44,715 bases of DNA, taken from NCBI GenBank assembly GCA_045598285.1, contig JAZLLU010000003.1, positions 1 to 44,715 of the forward strand, in the 5' to 3' direction. Below are positions 25,306 through 32,936 of this stretch, one piece after another. The notes beneath the pieces were generated by a model that saw only the letters and a list, made by a program, of their open reading frames with translations, was not told where the DNA came from and made no database searches. Made by a program: the position numbers and the translations under genes. The DNA comes from RGIG5612 sp045598285. GTDB lineage: Bacteria > Bacillota > Clostridia > Lachnospirales > Lachnospiraceae. Position 1 is the stretch's first letter. Each line of letters opens with the position of its first letter.

Positions 25306-27027
25306 ATGTATACGTTTAAGGAAGTAAAAAAAGCAGCAAAAAATATTGTAGATGGTCGCGAAATAAAATTGGCGATTTTGGGAAATTGCGCAACACAGTT
25401 TTTAGCGACAGCTACTTTAGGTTACGCAAAACTAGAAGGCCTGAACCTAAAAGTTTTTGACGCTGATTATAACCAAATCGATGCTCAGCTTTTAGATAAT
25501 ACTTCGGAGCTTTACGCGTTTGCGCCAGATGAAATATTGTTATTTGTTGCAACAGATAAATTATATGAAGAATTTTTAGATACACCTTTAGCTATGCGAA
25601 AAGACTTTGCTAAAGACACACTAAAAAAACTCATAAGCTACTGGGAGTTAATTAGCGCAAATTCTAAGTCGAGAATTTTGCAACCAAACTTTACAGAGAT
25701 TGATGATAAGGTGCTCGGCAACTACTCCGCAAAAGTTGAATACACCTTCATATACCAAATTCGAAAACTCAACTTCTTACTCGAAGAAGAAGCAAAAAAT
25801 AGAAACAATATTTATCCTGTCGATTTGCTCGCAGTACAAATCGCACTTGGCCAAAACGCATTCTATGACCCGTCGCTTTATTACAACGCAAAGATGACAA
25901 TTGCTTTTGAGTCGCTTCCGTTCGTTGCAAAGGCAATCGTTGATGTGCTAAAAGCAATGGAAGGCAAAATAAAAAAATGTGTCATCTTAGATTTGGACAA
26001 CACTCTTTGGGGAGGCGTTATTGGCGATGATGGTCTTGGCGGAATTCAAATAGGTGAATTAAAGGCGGGACATGTTTACACAGATTTGCAAAGATGGCTA
26101 AAGCAATTAAAAGAGCTTGGCACGATTCTTGCAGTGTGCAGCAAAAATAATGAAGAAACCGCAAAGGAACCATTTGAAAAACATGACGAAATGATTTTAA
26201 GACTTTCGGACATCTCGATTTTCGTTGCGAATTGGGACGACAAGGCATCTAATATAAAACTTATACAAGAAAGTTTGAACATCGGCATGGACTCGATTGT
26301 TTTTATCGACGACAATCCGTTCGAGAGAAATCTTGTTAAGAGTAGGTTCCCGGATATTGAAGCGCCAGACCTTCCGGAAAATCCAGCCGAGTATTTAGGG
26401 TATTTGCAAAGTCAAAATTTATTCGACACGGTTTCGTTTGCTGGCGAAAGTGCAGATAGAACAAAGCAATACCAAGCTGAGTTCGAACGAAAAAAATCTC
26501 AAATGACTTACGCATCAATCGATGACTATTTAAAGAGTTTGGAGATGGTGGGAGAAGCAAAGTCTTTTGAAGAAGTAAGGTTTGCAAGAATCGCGCAACT
26601 TACTCAGCGCTCTAACCAATTCAATTTAAGAACAGTAAGATATACCGAAGATGAAATTGAAAAAATTGCGAGCGATGATAACTATATAACACTTTACTAT
26701 ACGCTAAAAGATAAGTTTGGCGATCATGGCTTAATTGCAGTTGTGATTATGAAGAAGGTTTCTAGCGAAGAAGTTTTTGTTGACACTTGGCTCATGAGCT
26801 GCCGCGTTCTAAAGCGAGGCATGGAAGAGTTTATCGTTAACAAGATGGTTGAAGCTGCAAAAATAAATGGCTTTAAGAAGGTGAGCGCTGAATATATTCC
26901 AACAGCAAAAAATTCTATGGTAAAAGATATTTATAAGACGATGGGATTTAATGAGGATGGCGAAAACAAATACCAAGTTAATGTTGATGAGTATGTCACA
27001 AAAGAAAATTTCATCGCAGAAGTCTAA
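25306..27027 (+). CDS. FkbH-like HAD-IIIC protein (glyceryl-ACP loader)
   Basis: A 573-residue protein from the ATG at 25306, chosen over a TTG at 25264 because GGAGAAG lies at the proper distance from it. The N-terminal domain is SGNH-like (LAILGNCATQF). The HAD-IIIC domain holds D229-L-D231-N-T-L-W and FIDDNPFER. The C-terminal part is the GNAT-like FkbH region (LTQRSNQFNLRTVRY). FkbH enzymes dephosphorylate 1,3-bisphosphoglycerate and load D-glycerate on an acyl carrier protein. An ACP gene follows, so this is its likely partner. Loading another three-carbon acid is possible. Confidence 0.88.
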   Translation: MYTFKEVKKAAKNIVDGREIKLAILGNCATQFLATATLGYAKLEGLNLKVFDADYNQIDAQLLDNTSELYAFAPDEILLFVATDKLYEEFLDTPLAMRKDFAKDTLKKLISYWELISANSKSRILQPNFTEIDDKVLGNYSAKVEYTFIYQIRKLNFLLEEEAKNRNNIYPVDLLAVQIALGQNAFYDPSLYYNAKMTIAFESLPFVAKAIVDVLKAMEGKIKKCVILDLDNTLWGGVIGDDGLGGIQIGELKAGHVYTDLQRWLKQLKELGTILAVCSKNNEETAKEPFEKHDEMILRLSDISIFVANWDDKASNIKLIQESLNIGMDSIVFIDDNPFERNLVKSRFPDIEAPDLPENPAEYLGYLQSQNLFDTVSFAGESADRTKQYQAEFERKKSQMTYASIDDYLKSLEMVGEAKSFEEVRFARIAQLTQRSNQFNLRTVRYTEDEIEKIASDDNYITLYYTLKDKFGDHGLIAVVIMKKVSSEEVFVDTWLMSCRVLKRGMEEFIVNKMVEAAKINGFKKVSAEYIPTAKNSMVKDIYKTMGFNEDGENKYQVNVDEYVTKENFIAEV

Positions 27028-27166
27028 AATAAATCAGCGACAAAGTTTCTTGGATAAAAATCAACATTGGTTTGGCAAAAACTTAAAAATAAATTAGCGA
27101 CAAAGTTTCTTGGATAAAAATCATCATTGGTTTGGCAAAAACTTAAAAATAAATCAGCGACAAAAT
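27027..27166. repeat. 60-bp tandem repeat upstream of the ACP gene
   Basis: Two full 60-bp units (27027-27086, 27087-27146) differ at only two positions, and a third starts at 27147 and matches for about 20 bp before the ribosome site. The units contain CAGCGACAAAGTTTCTTGG and CATTGGTTTGGCAAAAACTT. They fill the gap between the FkbH-like gene and the ACP gene without encoding a protein. Confidence 0.9.
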
Positions 27167-27185
27167 CTCTTTCGGAGGAAGATTA

Positions 27186-27428
27186 ATGAATAGAGAAGAA
27201 ATTTTTGAAAAGATAGTTGAAATATTAAGAGAAGAATTTGAAGAAGACGAACTTGAAGTAACTGATGAAACGACTGCGAATGATGTTGAGGGATGGGATA
27301 GCCTTGCGCACCTTAGCATAGTGCACGAAATTGAAAATGCTTTCAATATAAAATTCAATGTCGGTGAAATTTCCGAATTCAAAAATGTTGGCGAGATGGT
27401 TGACGGCACCCTTAAACACTTAAACTAA
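27186..27428 (+). CDS. Acyl carrier protein
   Basis: An 80-residue acidic helical protein with the phosphopantetheine attachment motif W-D-S39-L-A-H-L. Residues 1-20 and 55-75 match the outer helices of carrier proteins. It follows the FkbH-like loader and is preceded by CGGAGGA. The context indicates a dedicated ACP for the MBOAT/SGNH system rather than the fatty acid ACP, since no fatty-acid genes are nearby. Confidence 0.9.
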   Translation: MNREEIFEKIVEILREEFEEDELEVTDETTANDVEGWDSLAHLSIVHEIENAFNIKFNVGEISEFKNVGEMVDGTLKHLN

Positions 27429-27470
27429 CGCTCGCGCCCCGTACGAACTTTTCTCAATCGCGAAAAAACG
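27427..27470. repeat. Dispersed hairpin repeat, single inverted copy
   Basis: The segment GCCCCGTACGAACTTTTCTC and the following CAATCGCGAAAAAACG are the reverse complement of the unit at about 13381-13415, with very few differences. It starts at the stop codon of the ACP gene. GC-rich sequence continues to about 27506. Confidence 0.6.
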
Positions 27471-27518
27471 ATCTTGGTAAAGTTGCGCGGCTACGCTTGC
27501 TGCTTAAAACTTAAAATT

Positions 27519-28607
27519 ATGGCAAACATTATCGATTATATTGATTGGAGGGGCGACGTTCCCTTCTCTGTTTCAAAATTTAATACTATTGATGCAATAA
27601 TCTTTTGCGAGCTTTCATATTTTCCAATGGAAGATATTGTGCCTGCGGATTTTTCTGAAAGCATTTCTATTCGTACTATGTGCGAAAAAGTGATAAAGAA
27701 AAATCTTTCGATGCATGACCCGCTCGATATTCCGCTTGCAAAATCAATTCTAAACTCAACTCGCTATGACAATGTAAAACTATGCGGTTTTATAAATGAT
27801 GTTAATGTTGAACAGGAACATCAATTTAGTGCAATCGTTTTTGTTCTAGATGATGGTGATGTTTATGTAGCGTTTAGAGGTACGGATAGAAACTTAATCG
27901 GTTGGAAAGAAAATATGGACTTGGCATACCATGACGAAGTTCCGGCACAAAGTTTTGCATTGGGTTACCTAACTACAGTACTCAAATTTTTCCAAACAAA
28001 TGCAATAGTTGGTGGTCATTCAAAGGGTGGCAACCTCGCGGTTTATGCAAGCGCTTTTTGCGACGCTACACTTTTTGACAAAATTAAACAAGTCTATAAT
28101 TTCGATGGCCCAGGATTTAATCACGTCGTAATTCAAAACCCGGCTTTCGATATAGTTAAAGATAAAGTTAAAACAATCGTGCCGCATTCTTCTATAATTG
28201 GAATGCTTCTTGAACACAAAGAAAAAATCAATGTAATTCAAAGCACGGAGAACAACGGGTTTGCCCAGCATTCGCTTTTTACATGGGAAATAAAACGCAA
28301 CGAACTTGAATACCTAGAAGGCATCACACCAGCAGGCCAATATACTAATGAAAATGTTAGGGACTGGATTTCACGAATGAGCTTTGAAGAAAAAGAACAA
28401 TTTATCGACACCGTATTTAAGCTCGTTGACAAAAACAAAACCGTTGAAGATGTCTTTACCATGAAAAACATCATTCCATTAATTAAAAGTTATCGAGACA
28501 TGGACGAGGCAGATAAGCAAAGCATCAAGCTTGCGCTCGGCAGCCTTAAGGACGCCGTCCTCGACAACATCAAAGAAAAAATAGATTACGAAAAACCAGA
28601 AAAATAA
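27519..28607 (+). CDS. Mbeg1-like (DUF2974) alpha/beta hydrolase
   Basis: A 362-residue soluble protein of the DUF2974/Mbeg1-like family. Markers are the opening MANIIDYIDWRGDVPFS, the central VYVAFRGTD strand, the nucleophile elbow G-G-H-S168-K-G-G-N-L and the later FDGPGF and VPHSSIIGM segments. Members are predicted lipases or esterases with unknown substrates. The ATG at 27519 has a poor ribosome site; a TTG at 27474 is in frame but would add a repeat-derived N-terminus. It may be read through from the ACP operon. Confidence 0.8.
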   Translation: MANIIDYIDWRGDVPFSVSKFNTIDAIIFCELSYFPMEDIVPADFSESISIRTMCEKVIKKNLSMHDPLDIPLAKSILNSTRYDNVKLCGFINDVNVEQEHQFSAIVFVLDDGDVYVAFRGTDRNLIGWKENMDLAYHDEVPAQSFALGYLTTVLKFFQTNAIVGGHSKGGNLAVYASAFCDATLFDKIKQVYNFDGPGFNHVVIQNPAFDIVKDKVKTIVPHSSIIGMLLEHKEKINVIQSTENNGFAQHSLFTWEIKRNELEYLEGITPAGQYTNENVRDWISRMSFEEKEQFIDTVFKLVDKNKTVEDVFTMKNIIPLIKSYRDMDEADKQSIKLALGSLKDAVLDNIKEKIDYEKPEK

Positions 28608-28642
28608 CGTAGGCCCTTTAAGCCGCGCGGCAAAACATGTAA

Positions 28643-28670
28643 TTGAAAAGAATTTTTTATATGATATAAT
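28643..28670 (+). promoter_or_regulatory. Orphan promoter with extended -10
   Basis: TTGAAA (28643-28648) and TATAAT (28665-28670) are 16 bp apart, and TGA precedes the -10 box. The palindrome GACGTTAGCGTC follows at about 28674. No reading frame begins until 29062, so the transcript may be a small RNA or a long leader of the next gene. Confidence 0.4.
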
Positions 28671-28800
28671 CAAGACGTTAGCGTCATGTTAACAGTCACA
28701 ATATAGTCCTATCTTATCTTCGGGGCTAATCAAGCGATTTTCGCCATAATTACAAAAAATATTAGAATACAAAAATCTAGAGATGACCTTTGACACAGAG

Positions 28801-29000
28801 GTTTCACCACAATTTATAGATTTCTTAAAAAATTGTGAGAAAAAAATCTATGTTTTCATGGCGATTTCACCACAAACTATCCAAAGACTAAAAAAATGTT
28901 GCACAAAATTCTTCAATAATTAAAAAAATGTGCAACAAAATTAAACAAGTATATTCATTTGTGGTGAAAAAACGTTTTCAAAACAAAAAAATGTGCAACA
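28801..29000. repeat. Interleaved inverted-repeat array I
   Basis: TTTCACCACA occurs at 28802-28811 and 28865-28874, and its complement TGTGGTGAAA near 28960-28969. TGTTGCACA (28897-28905) faces TGTGCAACA at 28929-28937 and 28992-29000. A further hairpin, ATAGATTT/AAATCTAT, lies at about 28816-28850. A related array using the same two motif types lies at 30284-30487. No gene is supported in 28608-29061. Confidence 0.6.
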
Positions 29001-29061
29001 AAAATTTCCAAATCAAAGATATGTGGTTATTTAACAATATTAGTATGAAAGGAGTTAAAAG

Positions 29062-29871
29062 ATGCAGTTAAAAGAAATTCTAAAATATAAAAAGGAAACT
29101 TTGGCGAAAGAAATAAAAGCATTAGAAGAATTTGAAAAAAAAGTTCCAGAAGGAAAAATTGTTGCTAGAAAGAGGGACGGCAAATTTTATTATGGCAAAC
29201 GATTGCCTAAGGAGGAACAAATAAAAAAAGGACCTAATTTCGTTGAACGATATCTTAAGCCAAATGCAGAAGAGACGATGTTGCTGGCAAAGGGGGAATA
29301 CGGCAAGCATAGACTTAAGGATGCATACAAAGAACTTGCAATAGTTAATGAATATTTGGAAATGCTTAATTGCGAACCAAACGCAGAAAAGTTTTTGCGC
29401 ACGCATGAAGGGATACGTTTTTTAATCGAACCGAAATTAATAATTGAGGAAGAGGAATTGAAAAAGTGGCAAGAGATGGATTACAAAAGGAGTGAGTATA
29501 AACCTGAAAAATTAATTTATCCGACGGTAATTCCATCGCTGCAGGTAAGGAGCAAGTCGGAAGCAGATATTATTTCTCGATTAGTACATTTTAATGTGCC
29601 TTTCCATTATGAGGAAGAAATCCAGACACCTAATGGAAAACGTGTTCCAGATTTCAAGTGCAAAGCAATTTCCACGCATAAAATTTGGTACTGGGAACAT
29701 TTTGGCGGCATGAACAGTTTTAAATACGCGGAGAAAAATATAGACAAACTTAAGGATTTATATTCTGCAGGCATAGTGCAATGGAAAAATTTAATAATAA
29801 CTACGGAAACAGTTGATAATCCATTAGATATAAATTGGGTCGATGAAATCATTAAATATTATTTACTTTAG
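29062..29871 (+). CDS. PD-(D/E)XK nuclease-fold protein
   Basis: A 269-residue protein. The N-terminal half is helical and basic, with an RKRDGKFYYGKRLP segment. The C-terminal half looks like a PD-(D/E)XK nuclease fold: VRSKSEADIISRL, then FHYEEEI, KRVPDFKC and YWEHFGGMN. The usual final lysine is replaced in the WEH motif, as in some other members. Nucleic-acid cleavage is plausible but unproven. AAAGGAG precedes the ATG. Hairpin arrays lie on both sides of this gene and the next, suggesting a small accessory island. Confidence 0.6.
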   Translation: MQLKEILKYKKETLAKEIKALEEFEKKVPEGKIVARKRDGKFYYGKRLPKEEQIKKGPNFVERYLKPNAEETMLLAKGEYGKHRLKDAYKELAIVNEYLEMLNCEPNAEKFLRTHEGIRFLIEPKLIIEEEELKKWQEMDYKRSEYKPEKLIYPTVIPSLQVRSKSEADIISRLVHFNVPFHYEEEIQTPNGKRVPDFKCKAISTHKIWYWEHFGGMNSFKYAEKNIDKLKDLYSAGIVQWKNLIITTETVDNPLDINWVDEIIKYYLL

Positions 29872-29895
29872 CAATCAGAAAGAAATTGGTATAAT
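29868..29895 (+). promoter_or_regulatory. Promoter for a leaderless message
   Basis: TTAGCA (29868-29873) and TATAAT (29890-29895) are 16 bp apart. The ATG at 29902 lies where transcription should start and there is no ribosome site between them. Confidence 0.5.
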
Positions 29896-29901
29896 AAAAA
29901 C

Positions 29902-30210
29902 ATGAAGATAGTAAAAATTACAGTTATGAAAAAGGTCTGCCATGAAGACCTGATAAAAGAATATGAAAATCCAATCGAGCATGCGTGCGAGATGCAAATA
30001 GGTATGACATTTGTTTCAAAAGAAGGGCAAAGGCCAGAAGGTTTTTGCGAGAGTGCATGGCAAAGCGTAGAACCGTTTGCATTTGCTTTGGCACATGGAG
30101 CGCAAGATTTCTACGATGGTTGGATGAAAAGTAAAACGTCCGCTATGATTTCATGCAACGACGGATTTAGACCGGTAAGCTTTTTGTTAGAAGTAATTGA
30201 AACAAAATAG
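29902..30210 (+). CDS. TIGR04076-family small protein
   Basis: A 102-residue protein with the pattern of the TIGR04076 family: HACEMQIGMTF, a P-E-G-F-C motif, a helix ending in ALAHGAQDFYDGW, and the C-terminal MISCNDGFRPVSF. The function is unknown; conserved cysteines suggest metal or redox chemistry. The gene appears to be translated from a leaderless transcript. It starts 31 bp after the nuclease-like gene. Confidence 0.78.
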   Translation: MKIVKITVMKKVCHEDLIKEYENPIEHACEMQIGMTFVSKEGQRPEGFCESAWQSVEPFAFALAHGAQDFYDGWMKSKTSAMISCNDGFRPVSFLLEVIETK

Positions 30211-30283
30211 AAACCTGTTAAATCTGCTCCGTCATTATTTTTTTCTATATAAAAAACAATTCATAAGAGTTAAAAAAGATTAA

Positions 30284-30487
30284 TATGCAACAAATCTTTA
30301 CGCATTAACAATTCTGTTGCATATTTTTCTTTGAAACAATCTTGTTTTCACCACAAACCCAAAAGATTCCTTAAAATTGTTGCATGTTTTTATTGATTTA
30401 ATCTGAAAACATGCAACATAAACGTTACTACTTAGGAATATGTGGTGAAAATCTTCTTAAAGAGGAATATTTTATGCAACAAATTTG
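30284..30487. repeat. Nested inverted-repeat array II
   Basis: TATGCAAC...GTTGCATA forms a first hairpin (about 30284-30322). TTTTCACCACA (30345-30355) pairs with TGTGGTGAAAA (30441-30451) and encloses GTTGCATGTTTT (30379-30390) with AAAACATGCAAC (30407-30418). A last TATGCAAC is at 30473-30480. This has the same two motif types as array I at 28801-29000. No gene is supported. Confidence 0.65.
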
Positions 30488-30531
30488 GCTGAATTAATAA
30501 ATTTGTGACACATACAACGAAGGTGGCGCTC

Positions 30532-30623
30532 GAACGAAAATGTGCCGTCAATCAATATTAGCCACCGTAAGTAGCGAAGGGCACCGCAGGGCCCTACTTA
30601 GCCCAAGCGGTGCCAGCTTCGCG
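30532..30623 (+). repeat. Structured dispersed repeat, copy B
   Basis: GGTGGC (30532-30537) pairs with GCCACC (30561-30566). GCGAAG (30574-30579) with CTTCGC (30617-30622) encloses GGCACCGC/GCGGTGCC. It is related to copy A at 226-328. The short frame starting at 30540 is not a gene. Confidence 0.55.
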
Positions 30624-30633
30624 AGCAAAAAAA

Positions 30634-30663
30634 CATCTCTACAACTTACAGCTTGTAGAGATG
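30634..30663 (-). terminator. Terminator of the homocysteine methyltransferase gene
   Basis: An 11-bp stem (CATCTCTACAA / TTGTAGAGATG) is followed, on the minus strand, by a run of seven T residues. Confidence 0.88.
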
Positions 30664-30697
30664 AAAAGGTGAAAATCTTTATTGCCAATATATATTC

Positions 30698-31597
30698 TCA
30701 AATAGAGTTGCCTTCAGTGACGCTGATATTGCCAGCAAGCATATGAAGCTTTTCAATATAAGAAGGACTAGTGCCGCAACATCCACCGACAAACCTTGCA
30801 CCCGCCTCAATTAATTGAATCATCAAAACAGCAAAGTTGTCATCAGAAAGATCATATTGAAACTTGCCATGAGGACCAGGCTTAGGAAGACCAGCATTTG
30901 GTTTGGCAAGAATAGGCAAGTCGGTACACTCACGATATTGTTTAATTAGGTCAAACATTTTTTCCGGGCCGACAGAACAATTCGCGCCGATAACATCAAT
31001 ATCAGCATCCTTTAAAATCTCCACAGCTTTCTTAGGATTATCCCCGTAATAAGTATGACCGTTTTCCTCAAAAGAGAGACTAAGCATAATAGGAAGGTCG
31101 CAAACTTCTTTCGCTGCAACAGCCGCCGCTAAAGCTTCCTGCGCATTTGCCATAGTTTCACACGCAAGTAAGTCGCACCCCGCATCAGCCAAAATTTTTA
31201 TTTGCTCTTTATAAATATTAACAATTCTATCAAAAGCTTCGTCGTCTTCAATCATAAACGACCCCGTCATAGAAAGATTCCCAGCAACTAAAGCCTTTCC
31301 GGCAGCAGCCTTTTTCGTATACTGCACAGGAGTGGTATTGAGCCGAACGATATCATCCTCGAGATGAAACGATTTAAGACGCCCGCGATTTGCACCAAAA
31401 GTCGGAGCATAAATAATATTACTGCCAGCGGCAACATAACGCTCTTGCAGCCCAACAATCACACTCTCGTGGTCGCAAATCCAATTCTCAACGCAACAAT
31501 TTGCAGGCATACCCGCGTCAATCAAAAACGAGCCTGTCGCCCCGTCGAGTAAAATAATTTTATTCTCCGTAAAATTTTTAAATTCAGTTTTGTTCAT
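30698..31597 (-). CDS. Homocysteine S-methyltransferase family protein
   Basis: A 299-residue TIM-barrel protein. ILLDGATGSFL at the start, GANCS in the middle and GGCCGTSP near the end supply the conserved cysteines that bind the catalytic zinc. Members transfer a methyl group to homocysteine from S-methylmethionine or, as part of MetH-like enzymes, from methylfolate. No cobalamin or folate domain is attached here, so a stand-alone donor enzyme or corrinoid-partner role is possible. The gene is transcribed opposite to its neighbours and has its own terminator. No SAM or cobalamin riboswitch is visible upstream. Confidence 0.85.
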   Translation of the reverse strand: MNKTEFKNFTENKIILLDGATGSFLIDAGMPANCCVENWICDHESVIVGLQERYVAAGSNIIYAPTFGANRGRLKSFHLEDDIVRLNTTPVQYTKKAAAGKALVAGNLSMTGSFMIEDDEAFDRIVNIYKEQIKILADAGCDLLACETMANAQEALAAAVAAKEVCDLPIMLSLSFEENGHTYYGDNPKKAVEILKDADIDVIGANCSVGPEKMFDLIKQYRECTDLPILAKPNAGLPKPGPHGKFQYDLSDDNFAVLMIQLIEAGARFVGGCCGTSPSYIEKLHMLAGNISVTEGNSI

Positions 31598-31705
31598 GTT
31601 TCGCCAGCTTTCAGGGTATAAATTTTCTTACATTATAAAATCAAATATACCTTTCGTAAATAAAAATCGCAAGAATCACAAACAAAAATCTCTCCGAATT
31701 GAAGA

Positions 31706-31734
31706 TTGTATAAGAAATCTCAGAGTGATATAAT
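31706..31734 (+). promoter_or_regulatory. Promoter of the second FMN reductase gene
   Basis: TTGTAT (31706-31711), 17 bp, then TATAAT (31729-31734), preceded by TGA. The -35 match is weak and the -10 match is perfect. Confidence 0.5.
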
Positions 31735-31778
31735 AAATTGTAATTATATTTGCAAATATAAAACAAAGGAGAGAAATT

Positions 31779-32723
31779 ATGAAAATTTTAGGTATTAGTG
31801 CCGGTAGACACAACGGTAACAGCGATTTTGCTGTTAAGACAGCTCTTAAGGCAGCTCAAGACAAGGGTGCAGAATGTACATTTATCAACCTATTCGATTA
31901 CAACATTCTTCCATGTACAGGATGCGAAAGTTGCACAATGACAATGGGCGAAGTTGAAATGGGAAAACGTGACACATATCCAGGTTGCGTACTTAAAGAC
32001 AAAGATGATATGCAAAAGATTATGGACGTATTCCAAAGACAAGATGGTATCATCATTGGTGTTCCTACATATGACTTAACACCAAGTGCATTATACATGA
32101 AGTTCGCTCAAAGATTCTTAGCATACGAACTCGCATTCCTTATTAAGATTGGTATCGTTGAAAAAGATCCACACCTTTGCTGTGGTCTTATCTGCGTTGG
32201 TGGTTCATGCCACGATTGGCAAGGATTTGCACTTGAATCACTCGCTGCTACAATGTTCACACAATCAATCCAAGTTATTGATGAGTACATGGTAACTAGA
32301 GTTGGTCGTCCTGGAAACATCTGCTTACGTCAAGATCACCTTGACAGATGCGCTAAGATGGGCGAGAACATTGTTGAAGCTATCAACACACCATTCGAGC
32401 AAAGACATTGGCTTGGCGATCCTGATTTAGGTATCTGCCCTAACTGCCACGGCGGCTTAGTATTCCGTGGTGATGTTCACTGGGATGGAATTCAATTCCC
32501 ATACGAGTGTGCAGTTTGTGGTGCTGGTCTTGAACTTAAAGATGGTAAATTCGAGCTTGTTCCTGACGGACTTAGCCGTGACAGAAACGTTAACGAATCA
32601 AGAGCTTATCACCTTGAAGAAATCATCGCTACAAGAATTGACTTCTTCAAGAACATGGAAACAAATCCAGAACTTCCAGCTAAGATTGCTGAAATGAAAG
32701 CTCTTCAATTCCCAACAATCTAA
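31779..32723 (+). CDS. NAD(P)H-dependent FMN reductase / iron-sulfur flavoprotein-like, paralogue of 14322-15263
   Basis: A 314-residue protein with a flavodoxin-like domain (KILGISAGR, NGNSD loop) and cysteines C46, C49, C52 and C70 in the position of the iron-sulfur flavoprotein cluster motif, with an 18-residue insertion before the last one. The C-terminal zinc ribbon holds CPNC and CAVC pairs. Codon use is unusually regular (GCT, CTT, ATC), suggesting strong expression. AAAGGAG precedes the ATG. It is monocistronic between its promoter and the terminator at 32745. Confidence 0.78.
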   Translation: MKILGISAGRHNGNSDFAVKTALKAAQDKGAECTFINLFDYNILPCTGCESCTMTMGEVEMGKRDTYPGCVLKDKDDMQKIMDVFQRQDGIIIGVPTYDLTPSALYMKFAQRFLAYELAFLIKIGIVEKDPHLCCGLICVGGSCHDWQGFALESLAATMFTQSIQVIDEYMVTRVGRPGNICLRQDHLDRCAKMGENIVEAINTPFEQRHWLGDPDLGICPNCHGGLVFRGDVHWDGIQFPYECAVCGAGLELKDGKFELVPDGLSRDRNVNESRAYHLEEIIATRIDFFKNMETNPELPAKIAEMKALQFPTI

Positions 32724-32744
32724 TAAGTAGATACTAAAATTTTT

Positions 32745-32772
32745 AAGGCCTCGGCACTTTCGCCGGGGCCTT
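32745..32772 (+). terminator. Terminator of the FMN reductase gene
   Basis: AAGGCCTCGGC / GCCGGGGCCTT stem (one G-T pair), followed by seven T residues. Confidence 0.88.
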
Positions 32773-32844
32773 TTTTTCATGCTCCGCAGCCTTTAAAAAA
32801 TCCCAAGATATTGAGAAAAAATTAAAAAAATTTAGCATATGTAG

Positions 32845-32874
32845 TGGAAATCGGGGGGGGAACTGTGATATACT
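32845..32874 (+). promoter_or_regulatory. Poly-G promoter of surface paralogue 1 (G8, 18-bp spacer)
   Basis: TGGAAA (32845-32850) and the extended -10 TGA-TATACT (box at 32869-32874) are 18 bp apart, with eight consecutive G at 32853-32860 inside the spacer. A second TGATATACT at about 32898-32906 could also serve as a -10 element. Confidence 0.5.
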
Positions 32875-32936
32875 AACCCCGAATAAATGAAAATTATTGA
32901 TATACTATCTTACTATTTTAGAAAGGGATGAAGAAC

